Source of the DNA: Chloroflexota bacterium
Lineage (GTDB): Bacteria > Chloroflexota > Anaerolineae > UBA4142
Direction: 5' to 3'
DNA: 64,000 nt
NCBI GenBank assembly: GCA_016215025.1
Contig: JACRMI010000131.1
Span: 62,001-126,000 of the forward strand
Shown here in pieces: positions 1-8,628 of the stretch. The stretch's first letter is position 1; every line of letters begins with the position of its first letter. The notes below the pieces were generated by a model, which was given only the letters and a program-made list of their open reading frames with translations, did no database searches and was not told the DNA's origin. The translations under genes and the position numbers were made by a program.

Positions 1-746
1 ATTGAGTATCGCGGATGAACAATTGCAAAGTTATTCAGTGCCAATTTGATAGGCAAATCATGCCGTGACGAATCATCAAAACACGCCTGAATTGACAGCA
101 TCGCCGGTAGAGTACCGGTCATTCCAGGAATTTTACCTTTATAGCTAACAAAACCCTGGTCAACCGGCAAAGCAAGTGTTTCCACAGATCGCCCATTTAG
201 TTGAATAGCCGCCGCGCATACATTGGGTTCTTTGGAAGCCAAATCAAATCGGACCCAATATCCTTCTCGGGAGTAAGGTAACTCAATCTTGATTCGAGAA
301 CCAGTGAGACGCATCTGAGAATTCTCATATGCTTGATTATCCAAAACTCCCATAAATGAAGGAACCATCAAAAGCCGCTTGAGAATCCGTCCACCCCAGG
401 CATATATACGTTTCGTGCGATTGACACTCAGGGGAATTGGGAAATAAACTACAAGAGCACTATGTCTTGCGAAGGAGGAAAACATATCCAGGAATGAAGC
501 ATTGATGAAAAAATCAAAGTCGGCTGTGATAGAAGCCAACTCAACGGTCGGACGATCAGGAATGGTAACGAACTCGACATTTGCTAAATCAAGATTCAGG
601 CGTTCAGAAGCGAGTGCATTAGATACTGGACGGTGGCTAATGACTTGGACTGCATGATTCCGTGCCAGGAATTCAGCAATTGCTAAGGAATATTTTTCTC
701 CACCGCCCAATGTTGCTAACCAACGGTTATAGATGCCTACTCGCAT
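1..746 (-). CDS. Glycosyltransferase, GT4/GT-B type with inserted beta-sandwich (3' part missing)
   Basis: The gene starts at ATG 746 and runs off the left edge, so only about the first 248 residues are visible. The N-terminus MRVGIYNRWLATLGGGEKYS is typical of GT-B glycosyltransferases: a first beta strand, then a glycine-rich GGGEKYS loop and a helix. After about 130 residues the GT fold is interrupted by a beta-rich stretch (roughly residues 138-235) that resembles a carbohydrate-binding or jelly-roll module. A similar module interrupts the next gene upstream. Only 6 bp separate it from that gene, so both lie in the operon beginning with the ABC exporter. The role is inferred to be sugar transfer in surface-glycan assembly; donor and acceptor cannot be read from the sequence. 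Confidence 0.8.
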   Translation of the reverse strand, partial: MRVGIYNRWLATLGGGEKYSLAIAEFLARNHAVQVISHRPVSNALASERLNLDLANVEFVTIPDRPTVELASITADFDFFINASFLDMFSSFARHSALVVYFPIPLSVNRTKRIYAWGGRILKRLLMVPSFMGVLDNQAYENSQMRLTGSRIKIELPYSREGYWVRFDLASKEPNVCAAAIQLNGRSVETLALPVDQGFVSYKGKIPGMTGTLPAMLSIQACFDDSSRHDLPIKLALNNFAIVHPRYS

Positions 747-752
747 ATGAAT

Positions 753-2138
753 CTATTCCACAAACCATTTTTGAATAGCATCCGCTGAGACCCGGCGCCT
801 GCTTTGGATCACACGACGCTTGCGATATAGTTTTGGAAGCCATAAGATCAATTTACCCATCACTCGATACTGAATGGATTGAGTTTTCATTTGGCTCTTC
901 CAATTCACCTTTCCTTGCAAGCTCAAGATCAAATTGTCGAATGTGTTCTTTAGTGTTCTTCCCAGGTATTTACACCAAGCTATTACAATTTCACGTATCT
1001 CCGCGTTTTTAAACAACATGGCTAGTCGATTTCGATCGGCATGATAGACAAAAGATGGAGACCATTCTATTGATGAGCCACAATGAATATGTCGCACGAT
1101 TGCCTTAGGAGCATACAAGATTTTCCAACCGCGTAGCCTTGCTTGCCACGAAAGGTCCGTATCCTCGTAATACATGAAAAAATCATCATCGAATAAACCG
1201 ACATCATCCAACAGAGCGCGGCGAATAAGCATATTGGCACCACAAGCTGCAAACACTTCTTCTACTCGATCGTACTGATGCTTATCGACCTCATAAAAAA
1301 CTTCGGCACCGCGCACAAAAGTTCCGCGATCTCGTCCTGCGCCGCTTGAAAATATGACCGAGCCAGCATTCTGTACTAGCGGAGTTGCCAAAGCACGTTT
1401 TGATTCAGGCAATTCGACTGTATAGAGAGTAGGACTAGACCCTAACAATTCCCATTGGGCTAACACCTCATCGCCAAGTAAGACTTGGGCATGCACTGGA
1501 GAATTGATCGGACGAGAAGCCGCCAAACAAAATTGAATTCGCTGCAAGTTTTTATTATGAGGAAGAGGCACGCCAAGAATAGCGCGCCCCTTCGTCCAGC
1601 GAAAATACTGTCCCTCAAAAAATTCACGCCCATAGAATCCGTCCAGATGCTGAACAACTCCCCTTTGGGCTCCGGTATCCACACCAAAGACCTGAATTCC
1701 TAATGTGCGCCCGTCATTAATGGGAATAATCGTTTCGGATTCGATAACCAACTCTAGCTGATCGTAGAACAACTGCAGGTGTCCAGTGATTATACCTGCC
1801 TCAGGATTATTTTCAGCTAAAGTCACAAGACTTGCCAGCCACTGAGCAGTAGGCGCTGTGTCGTTATTCAGAAGTACAACATATTGTCCTTGCGCTTGCT
1901 TAATCCCTACATTATTTCCCGAAGCAAAACCGAGATTACATTGATTATCTATAACCTTTACCCAAGGATAACTGGTTTGTAGTAATTCTAGGGAACCATC
2001 CGTCGAACCATTATCCGAAACGATGACCTCAAAACATTGGTTAGGATACGTTTGAGCGTGCAGTGCATTCAAGCAATCGGTCAAGAAATGCGCACCATTG
2101 TAGTTCACGATGATAACAGAAACAAAAGGCGTCGTCAT
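753..2138 (-). CDS. Family 2 glycosyltransferase with inserted beta-sandwich domain
   Basis: This 461-residue protein has a GT-A (GT2) catalytic domain of the rhamnosyltransferase (WbbL-like) class. VSVIIVNYNGAHFL opens the nucleotide-binding fold, LLNNDTAP (about residues 90-97) is the DxD-type metal site, and FMYYEDTDLSWQARLRGW near residue 325 is the conserved ED-containing acceptor segment. Between these, residues about 145-295 form an extra beta-rich module containing PLPHNKNLQRIQF that normal family members (about 300 residues) lack. The start overlaps the upstream gene by 4 bp (ATGA), indicating translational coupling. The C-terminal tail is basic and probably membrane-associated. It probably adds a sugar to the glycan exported by the Wzm/Wzt pair. 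Confidence 0.9.
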   Translation of the reverse strand: MTTPFVSVIIVNYNGAHFLTDCLNALHAQTYPNQCFEVIVSDNGSTDGSLELLQTSYPWVKVIDNQCNLGFASGNNVGIKQAQGQYVVLLNNDTAPTAQWLASLVTLAENNPEAGIITGHLQLFYDQLELVIESETIIPINDGRTLGIQVFGVDTGAQRGVVQHLDGFYGREFFEGQYFRWTKGRAILGVPLPHNKNLQRIQFCLAASRPINSPVHAQVLLGDEVLAQWELLGSSPTLYTVELPESKRALATPLVQNAGSVIFSSGAGRDRGTFVRGAEVFYEVDKHQYDRVEEVFAACGANMLIRRALLDDVGLFDDDFFMYYEDTDLSWQARLRGWKILYAPKAIVRHIHCGSSIEWSPSFVYHADRNRLAMLFKNAEIREIVIAWCKYLGRTLKNTFDNLILSLQGKVNWKSQMKTQSIQYRVMGKLILWLPKLYRKRRVIQSRRRVSADAIQKWFVE

Positions 2139-3685
2139 CTATCCCAACCCAAGAATCGCCGAACCTTTATATATGCGCGAACGAAACGATAACTGTATAA
2201 CCGAGCTAACTCTTGATCGTTGGCATTTACACGCTGTTGTAAAGCTGCATTTTCACTCATTTGCCGCTCCAATTGAGCATCTTTCTCCATAATTATATTT
2301 TTCCAGAAATCATCTTTTTCTTTGATGACTTGTTCTACGAACGCATCTTTACTTTGAATCACTTGATTGAGGAACGCATCTTTACTTTGAATCACCTGAT
2401 TCAGAAATGCATCTTTTTCGGTGACAACTTGGGACAGAAATGCATCTTTGGCTTGAGCCATTCTTTCCGTTTCGGTGAGGTAATGCTTTTTGTCAGGTGC
2501 TGGATTAGGACGCAAACAAAAAGTCAACAAGGGAGAAATTACTTGATCCCATACCAAAGCATTGCGAGCATTTTCAAAAGACGCATTGAATGCCTGTCGC
2601 CCCGCAGAGAGGACTTTGATAATAGCTTCTGACATTGCGGGAACATTTAGCGGTGACACAACCTGACCCAAGTTGTACGATACGACCCAATCTGACATCA
2701 AGTCCCCCGACGTGACAACCAAGGGTAATCGCGCCCAAATACAATCTAATATCCGCGTCCGAAAGGAGAAGTGGGTCTCCAAATGTTCGGTGTGAGCTAC
2801 TATACTCAAATCGGCTTCCAACAAATAATCTGCCCGATCCTCATAAGGCGTCCAATCGCCAAAAAAAATATGCTTTCCATACAAGCCCAGTTCTTTGCTC
2901 AACTGGATTGCTTTGTGGGGCATCGTCATACCAGTCAAGACAGAATTGGGATGTTTCGTTCCGAGGAAATATAGTTTTAACTCAGGATGAGTAGGAACCA
3001 GTTCTGCCATTGCTCGAATTACTGTAAGCGGATCAAGCCAATCCCATAGTCCACCTGCCCACAGAATCACACGATCAGTCGAACAAATTTCGGGCAACAC
3101 ACCTTTGAGTACCGCTTTTTGATGAATCGGCTCATCCATTGGCAACCCAAAAGATACAACATCGATCAATTTCCGAAAAGTTGGATCGTCGCGAAAAGTG
3201 TGAGGATTGATTCTCTTCAAAGCATGCAACCAACCTAACCAATAGTCACGTTGGCGCTCACTAGCACAGAAGAAAAAATCTCCGGCTCGGAGTAATTCGA
3301 TCTGAACACGAAGGTACTCTTCGTAAGCGGGTAGCCATGTATTCCAATCATCGTGATCGTGCCATACCAGCCCTTCCAGCAAGCTTGGATCATATAGATC
3401 AACCACTAAGGGAACGCCCAACTCTCGAAGATAAGGATGAAAATGCAGCACCGCTCCTTGAAGAATGATAACCTTGGAGTCTGTTGCCCATTGTCTAAGG
3501 TCACCCTTCATCAAATCAAACGACACAACTTGAAGACTATCGGTTGATAATTCGGTTTGATTGGGAACAGCCAATGTTACTTGGCAATGCTTTGCAAGGG
3601 ACTTGGAGATCTCCCAATAGCGAACTCCCATACCCCCCATATTTTTATCGACAGTGTCACTACTAATCACTAGAACGCGATTCAT
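2135..3685 (-). CDS. GT4-like glycosyltransferase with KDAF-repeat coiled-coil tail
   Basis: The 516-residue protein has a GT-B catalytic part over residues about 1-380, including the donor-site region LILWAGGLWDWLDPLTVIRA and a C-terminal sequence FRTRILDCIWARLPLVVT. Residues about 410-490 form a tail built on an 11-residue unit, KDAFLNQVIQS, repeated about five to six times with variation; it is predicted to be a hendecad coiled coil. The repeat is also visible in DNA as near-identical 33-bp units. A basic segment, YSYRFVRAYIKVRRFLGW, ends the protein. It lies 12 bp downstream of the radical-SAM gene and overlaps the next gene by 4 bp. The tail may scaffold a GT complex at the membrane; that is inference. 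Confidence 0.88.
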   Translation of the reverse strand: MNRVLVISSDTVDKNMGGMGVRYWEISKSLAKHCQVTLAVPNQTELSTDSLQVVSFDLMKGDLRQWATDSKVIILQGAVLHFHPYLRELGVPLVVDLYDPSLLEGLVWHDHDDWNTWLPAYEEYLRVQIELLRAGDFFFCASERQRDYWLGWLHALKRINPHTFRDDPTFRKLIDVVSFGLPMDEPIHQKAVLKGVLPEICSTDRVILWAGGLWDWLDPLTVIRAMAELVPTHPELKLYFLGTKHPNSVLTGMTMPHKAIQLSKELGLYGKHIFFGDWTPYEDRADYLLEADLSIVAHTEHLETHFSFRTRILDCIWARLPLVVTSGDLMSDWVVSYNLGQVVSPLNVPAMSEAIIKVLSAGRQAFNASFENARNALVWDQVISPLLTFCLRPNPAPDKKHYLTETERMAQAKDAFLSQVVTEKDAFLNQVIQSKDAFLNQVIQSKDAFVEQVIKEKDDFWKNIIMEKDAQLERQMSENAALQQRVNANDQELARLYSYRFVRAYIKVRRFLGWDR

Positions 3686-3697
3686 GTGTCCTCAAAA

Positions 3698-4870
3698 TCA
3701 GACCGTTTTCTTGCCCATCACGCGCTGCCAGACCGAAAGAAAAATTCGCTCGCGCTGACTTTGACTTGGCGCAAGGCGAAAACGCAGCGCACGCATTCGT
3801 TCTGCCCAATGCGAACTACGCGCGCTCGTCATTTCCTCAATCCGTTGATCGCGTTCGTCCAGTTGCAATTTCAGCGACTGGATCGTTTCTGCCTGTTGCG
3901 CCGATTGAGTCGTCAAGTCGTTGATTCGACTCACCAGCTTTTGCGTGCGCTCATCTTCGCTTGCATACAAGCTGTAAATCCATTCGGAGAGCGGAGACCC
4001 ATCCGGCGTGGAAGCATTCATATATCGATACATATCGTTGCATCCTTGACAAATTGGAAAATCTACGCCCTGTGTGATGATCGCTTGCTTTTTCTGCATG
4101 ATTGGCGCAAGCTCGTCCGTAAGCAAGTTAGCAATTTTGTTTTCGCCTGAAAGATCATGACAACAAGACAACACGTCGCCATTCCACGCAACGAATAACG
4201 TGTTTTCGAAAATATCGCAACGAGAATCGTTCACGGGTGGCAAAGGCGTCGTGCAAATACGAGAATCGTTCAAATAGGTACCGCGATTGTGACATTTGGA
4301 AAAGAAAATCGTATCGACACCGACACCTTGCAGGTACTGCCTAATTTCTGGCAGATGCGTTTGCGTTTGCTTACTAACGCTGATATTCGCGGCGACCTTC
4401 ATTCGCTTGCCCTTGGACATTTCGACCGCCGTTCGCAAGTAACCGGCAGCGCGTTCAAAGCTCAAGCCGCCCATCATCAATTCGTACGTCGCTTGGTCAG
4501 TCCCGTTAAAACTAATCGTCAAACGATCCAAGCCAGCATCGATAAGCCGTGCTGTATTTTGCGGAGTCAACGCCGAGGCGTTCGTCGTCAATGAGATTGG
4601 GGTTCGATCAGAAATATATTCAATGAACCGATAAATGTTCGGATTGAGCAACGGCTCGCCCATTCCGGCGAACTCGACTGAGACGTCGTTAACATTAAAC
4701 GCGAATGCCTTGTCCATTACAGTTTGAAATGTGCGCCACTCCATTTTGCCATATGGGCGCGTGATGCTTTCGTGCGGACAATGCAAGCAACGCGTATTGC
4801 ATTCGTTCGTCGCTTCAATTTCTATATGGAACATCCACATCGATTCTAGTCGCGTTCCGTATCGCAGCAA
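3698..4870 (-). CDS. Radical SAM/SPASM-type protein with coiled-coil tail
   Basis: A 390-residue radical S-adenosylmethionine protein. C24, C28 and C31 (CNTRCLHC) form the canonical CX3CX2C site for the 4Fe-4S cluster. The radical-SAM barrel covers about residues 15-210, and a cysteine-rich SPASM/twitch-like part follows (CTTPLPP, CDIF, SCCHD, CQGC; about 205-285) that may carry an auxiliary cluster. Residues about 310-350 are coiled coil (LKLQLDERDQRIEEM), echoing the tail of the next gene. The listed start overlaps the ABC ATPase gene by 56 bp; MWMFHIEIEA (start 4840) or MFHIEIEA (4834) is a plausible shorter start. Homologues occur in glycan loci, but the substrate here is unknown. Confidence 0.88.
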   Translation of the reverse strand: MLRYGTRLESMWMFHIEIEATNECNTRCLHCPHESITRPYGKMEWRTFQTVMDKAFAFNVNDVSVEFAGMGEPLLNPNIYRFIEYISDRTPISLTTNASALTPQNTARLIDAGLDRLTISFNGTDQATYELMMGGLSFERAAGYLRTAVEMSKGKRMKVAANISVSKQTQTHLPEIRQYLQGVGVDTIFFSKCHNRGTYLNDSRICTTPLPPVNDSRCDIFENTLFVAWNGDVLSCCHDLSGENKIANLLTDELAPIMQKKQAIITQGVDFPICQGCNDMYRYMNASTPDGSPLSEWIYSLYASEDERTQKLVSRINDLTTQSAQQAETIQSLKLQLDERDQRIEEMTSARSSHWAERMRALRFRLAPSQSQRERIFLSVWQRVMGKKTV

Positions 4871-6131
4871 TATGCTCCCATTCGCCTCGCAACGTTACCA
4901 AGCCATAGCGTTCTCGCATCGCGCCGTCATAATTGACCACGCGAAAAGGGTATGCTCGATCATGATAATCGAAAATTTCGGTGTCATCCTGATTGACCAC
5001 GGCGACCGAAATGTGATATAAACCTTCGAGCAATGGCAAATACGGAACTCGATAAATAACTGTCCCCTCCCCATCCAAAGTTGGCATTATTACTCCGGCG
5101 AAGGATGAATTGGGACCTGTGATATGAATCCCATCTTGACGATGGATCGCCATGCCGAAAAACGGCGACGGAACCGCTTCGTGGCATTTATAATCGATCT
5201 GTAATGCGAGCGGATCGCCGGTTCGGAAGATCGTTTTCTCGACATCCTTTTCATTGAACAGTCGAACGTTCACGATCTCGATTCGACCGGTACCCCAGCG
5301 TTGATTCGCGGCCAGATTCCCAGTCACGGACAAACGCTTGGACTCGACGTTCGCATCATCGCCACGGTAGCACTGCACAACTGCCGCAGGATTACCATCT
5401 GCCATCAGCTTACCATGATCGAGCCACACGCCGCGATCACACATCGCTTCGACGGTGTCCATGCTGTGCGAGACCATCAGAATGGTTGCGCCTGCCGCAC
5501 GAAAGCTCTGAATGCGCTCCGCTGATTTTTGCTGAAATGCCACATCGCCCACTGACAAAACTTCGTCCAGAATCAGAATATCTGGATCGACATCTGTGGC
5601 GATTGCAAATCCAAGCCGCGCGACCATGCCGCTGGAATAAGTTCGCAACGGCGCGTCGATGAAATCCCACAGCTCGGCAAAATCGACAATGCCTTTGAAC
5701 TTGCTTTCCATCTCGGATCGTGAGAAACCAAGAATCGCGCCGTTTAAAAATACATTCTCGCGTCCGGTCAATTCGGGATGAAAGCCCGCGCCAAATTCAA
5801 GCAATGGTGCAACGCGCCCTCTCAAACGAACTCGTCCATTCGTTGGAAGCAATACGCGCGAGACGACTTTGAGAAGCGTACTCTTACCTGCACCATTTCG
5901 CCCGATGATACCAACCACTTCACCAGAGCGAATACAAAGATTGACATCGCGTAATGCCCAAAAGTCATCGTACTGAACGCGGCGTTCCAACCAACGGATC
6001 GCATGTTCTTTGAGCGTATTGTATCGCTCGTGCGGAACTCGATATCGCACTGAAACATTGTCAAGCTGAATCGCAATATCATCCGACGATTTAAATTGCG
6101 TGACCTGACTACTTTCAAACACGGTAAGCAA
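4815..6131 (-). CDS. wzt: Wzt-type polysaccharide ABC transporter ATP-binding protein
   Basis: This 438-residue ATPase powers export of an undecaprenyl-linked polysaccharide through the Wzm channel. Visible motifs are Walker A GRNGAGKST (77-85), signature YSSGM (165-169), Walker B ILILDE (185-190) and the H-loop SHS (221-223). The N-terminal extension before the Walker A with LKEHAIRWLERR, and the sequence APLLEFGAGFHPELTGREN, are diagnostic of the Wzt/TagH/KpsT group. Residues about 270-420 form the extra C-terminal beta-sandwich that in Wzt proteins recognises the O-antigen terminus (PSPFFGMAIHRQDG). It overlaps the permease gene by 17 bp. The symbol is by family resemblance. Confidence 0.95.
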   Translation of the reverse strand: MLTVFESSQVTQFKSSDDIAIQLDNVSVRYRVPHERYNTLKEHAIRWLERRVQYDDFWALRDVNLCIRSGEVVGIIGRNGAGKSTLLKVVSRVLLPTNGRVRLRGRVAPLLEFGAGFHPELTGRENVFLNGAILGFSRSEMESKFKGIVDFAELWDFIDAPLRTYSSGMVARLGFAIATDVDPDILILDEVLSVGDVAFQQKSAERIQSFRAAGATILMVSHSMDTVEAMCDRGVWLDHGKLMADGNPAAVVQCYRGDDANVESKRLSVTGNLAANQRWGTGRIEIVNVRLFNEKDVEKTIFRTGDPLALQIDYKCHEAVPSPFFGMAIHRQDGIHITGPNSSFAGVIMPTLDGEGTVIYRVPYLPLLEGLYHISVAVVNQDDTEIFDYHDRAYPFRVVNYDGAMRERYGLVTLRGEWEHIAAIRNATRIDVDVPYRN

Positions 6132-6939
6132 ACTCGTTGGATTTTCTGGTAAAGAACCACCAGCCGATAACCAGAGCGGTCAGGGCAACCAATGCCGCAC
6201 GCAAGAGCAAGTACGTTTCTGGCAAAACACCTTGGTAAATTGGTTGGCGAAAGATTTCGATAAAGTAATAAACCGGATTAAGGTGGATGAAGAGCAAATA
6301 TTTTTCTGGGACAATATCAACCGGATAGAATAATGGAGTAAGATACATTAAGACAGTGAGCGCAACCTGATAAATGTCGATAACATCAGCAAAGAATACT
6401 GCCAGTGCTGAGACAGCCAAGCCAACGCCTAATGCAAATATGAACATCAAAAAAATCGGAATCGGCAAGAAAAATATCGTTGGCGAAAAAGATTGTCCGG
6501 TGAAAAGCATGATCAAAGACAATGGAATCAGTGCCAACAAAAAATTGACCAAGCCAACGAATATCGCTGACACCACAAAAACCGACTTGGGAATGTAAAT
6601 CTTGTTGACTAAACCACCTGCCCAAACCAGGTTATGCATTGCCATCGACGTGCTTTGCGCGAAAAAATTCCACAGGATAGTTCCAGAGAGCAGATAGACA
6701 GCGTAGTGCTCGATAGAAAATCGGAAAAATGTGGAAAAAACAATCGTCATGACTAACATGACGAGGAGTGGGTTCAACATCGTCCACAAAAAACCAAGCA
6801 CCGAGCGCTTGTAGCGAACGGTCAGGTCACGTTGGACGAGACTCCAAAGCAAATCGCGATAACGTACTAGCTCCGCAATATCGGCAAATAGAGCAAACCG
6901 ATGGCGCTTAGAATCGTAGACAAGATCAGGTGCGTTCAA
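6115..6939 (-). CDS. wzm: Wzm-type polysaccharide ABC-2 permease
   Basis: The 274-residue protein is an ABC-2 type membrane permease with about six transmembrane segments. The N-terminal amphipathic region LLWSLVQRDLTVRYKRSVLG and the sequence FLWTMLNPLLVMLVMTIVFS are hallmarks of Wzm/TagG/KpsM exporters. The conserved YLTPLFYPVDIVPEKY loop and the HLNPVYYFIEIFRQPIY segment near the C-terminus are also typical. It pairs with the overlapping ATPase gene to export a lipid-linked glycan across the inner membrane. It is the first gene of the leftmost minus-strand operon; 160-odd bases separate it from a divergent plus-strand regulator-like gene. Confidence 0.95.
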   Translation of the reverse strand: MNAPDLVYDSKRHRFALFADIAELVRYRDLLWSLVQRDLTVRYKRSVLGFLWTMLNPLLVMLVMTIVFSTFFRFSIEHYAVYLLSGTILWNFFAQSTSMAMHNLVWAGGLVNKIYIPKSVFVVSAIFVGLVNFLLALIPLSLIMLFTGQSFSPTIFFLPIPIFLMFIFALGVGLAVSALAVFFADVIDIYQVALTVLMYLTPLFYPVDIVPEKYLLFIHLNPVYYFIEIFRQPIYQGVLPETYLLLRAALVALTALVIGWWFFTRKSNEFAYRV

Positions 6940-7054
6940 ACTTGGACTCCGTCGACAAAATCACACAAGGGTCTAAAACTGCGGCGATATTCTACCTGTT
7001 TTGAGTCGATTAGGCAAATGGTTCAAACTCAACTCTCCCCAACGGGAACAAAAT

Positions 7055-7083
7055 TTGACTCTCATCCAAAGAATGAGTATTCT
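7055..7083 (+). promoter_or_regulatory. Candidate sigma70-type promoter for the LuxR-Kelch gene
   Basis: TTGACT (7055-7060) and TATTCT (7078-7083) are separated by 17 bases, about 20 bases before the downstream start codon. It sits in the 157-bp intergenic region between divergent genes. Seen by eye only. Confidence 0.5.
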
Positions 7084-7102
7084 AGTGGCGGAATAATTGT
7101 TC

Positions 7103-8512
7103 ATGCCAGAAAACGATCAGTTGAGCGAGCGCGAGCGCGAACTTTTGGAGCTAGTTGCCACGGGGGCATCCAATAAAGAGATCGCGCAAAAACTATTTAT
7201 CAGCACCAACACTGTCAAGGTTCACCTTCGGAATATTTTTGCTAAGACAGGCGTTTCTTCACGTACCGAAGCTACGTTATACGCTATTCAACACGGCATG
7301 GTCGCCATCAATAACGCCGTCACCGACAAAACCGCAATCGCTTCGGCAAGTGATGTTGCGTCCGATCAAGATACTATCGAACCAACGATGGTCGAGTCGC
7401 AATACCCTAGTCCAGCATTGGCACTGGAAACAACTTCTTCTCTGCTTAAACCGAGCGTCGTAGCTGTTCCTCATACCAAGTCACTTAACTCGATTTGGAT
7501 CATCGCACTCTTGGTTATCGTGGCAATCACTATCGGCAGCATTGCCCTCTTTGTCCGCCAATCGCCAACTATCGTTTCAGCTAGCCCAGCCGCACCAACT
7601 ATGCAAACTGCATCAACCCGATGGCAACCCAGAAATCGGATGCCAACAAGCCGTGCCAGTGCAGCGACAGCAAACTATGAAAACAAAATCTACGTGATCG
7701 GTGGAGAAACGGACGAGACGACCATATCAACTACACAAAGCTATGATCCCATCCAAGACACTTGGACAACACTGCAACCCAAACCAGTTGCAGTAACTGA
7801 TATAAGCGCTGCCATCGTAGCTGGAAAAATCTATGTGCCCGGTGGAAAACTAGCCGATAGTTCGGTGACCAGCATCTGTGAGGTCTATGATCCCCAAGAA
7901 AATGTCTGGAGCCAAGCCGCCTCGCTTCCGATTGCTCTCTCCGGTTATGCGTTAACTCCGTTTGAGGGAAAACTTTATCTGTTTGGCGGTTACGACGGAA
8001 AAAATTATGTGAACACTGTTTATATGTATGATCCAAGTCGAGATCAATGGTCAGAGCGAACGCGTATACCAACTGCCCGCGCATTAGCCGGCGTTGCGAT
8101 TGCAGGCGGCAAAATATATGTCATTGGTGGATTCGATGGTAATAACGCATTGGCGACAGTTGAACAATATCTGCCGGAACGAGACAATGGTAAGGATACC
8201 CCCTGGCTAAGAATTTCGCCAATGCCCGATGGTCGCTATGCGATGGGCATTGCTAGTATCGCGGACATAATTCATATCGTCGGAGGTATAGGCAATTCTT
8301 CTAAACCTCCTACTCCTATTGAGTACCTATATCAGCAAGACAAGTGGCAAGATTTCGATGCGCCGCCCACCCTCAATTCTTGGTCTAATCTTAACTTAAT
8401 ACCGATTGAATCGTATTTATATGCGATAGGCGGAAAATCGGATGGAAAATTATTGGACACGAATTTAGCTTATCGCGCGATCTATACGGTTATTGTGCCT
8501 GCATTCAAGTAA
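7103..8512 (+). CDS. LuxR-type HTH / transmembrane / Kelch beta-propeller protein
   Basis: The protein of about 469 residues joins three parts. Residues about 5-70 are a LuxR/GerE helix-turn-helix (LSERERELLELVATGASNKE, then VKVHLRNIFAKTGVSSRTEA). Residues about 130-155 are one transmembrane helix (IIALLVIVAITIGSIALFV). The remainder is about six Kelch repeats (KIYVIGG, KIYVPGG, KLYLFGG, KIYVIGG), expected outside the membrane. No receiver domain is present, so this would be a membrane-bound one-component regulator, possibly sensing surface glycan. I chose ATG 7103; a TTG at 7097 is in frame and nearer the weak GGCGG. It is divergent from the exporter operon, a likely target, but that is inference. 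Confidence 0.88.
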   Translation: MPENDQLSERERELLELVATGASNKEIAQKLFISTNTVKVHLRNIFAKTGVSSRTEATLYAIQHGMVAINNAVTDKTAIASASDVASDQDTIEPTMVESQYPSPALALETTSSLLKPSVVAVPHTKSLNSIWIIALLVIVAITIGSIALFVRQSPTIVSASPAAPTMQTASTRWQPRNRMPTSRASAATANYENKIYVIGGETDETTISTTQSYDPIQDTWTTLQPKPVAVTDISAAIVAGKIYVPGGKLADSSVTSICEVYDPQENVWSQAASLPIALSGYALTPFEGKLYLFGGYDGKNYVNTVYMYDPSRDQWSERTRIPTARALAGVAIAGGKIYVIGGFDGNNALATVEQYLPERDNGKDTPWLRISPMPDGRYAMGIASIADIIHIVGGIGNSSKPPTPIEYLYQQDKWQDFDAPPTLNSWSNLNLIPIESYLYAIGGKSDGKLLDTNLAYRAIYTVIVPAFK

Positions 8513-8538
8513 TTATCGCTAATCACCCAAAGGGATTA

Positions 8539-8566
8539 TTGATACTATGGCTTGTTGTGTTATTAT
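8539..8566 (+). promoter_or_regulatory. Candidate promoter for the secreted PT-rich protein
   Basis: TTGATA (8539-8544), a 16-base spacer and TATTAT (8561-8566) lie about 60 bases before the start codon at 8629. Confidence 0.45.
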
Positions 8567-8569
8567 GAG

Positions 8570-8585
8570 GACGCTGAAAAGCGTC
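8570..8585 (+). other. 5' leader hairpin with GAAA tetraloop
   Basis: GACGCT-GAAA-AGCGTC forms a perfect 6-bp stem closed by a GNRA tetraloop, at the expected transcription start of the next gene. It may stabilise the mRNA 5' end; this is inference. Confidence 0.4.
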
Positions 8586-8628
8586 ATATTTTCGATATGA
8601 CAGTTCATCACAATAAAAGGAGCCGATT

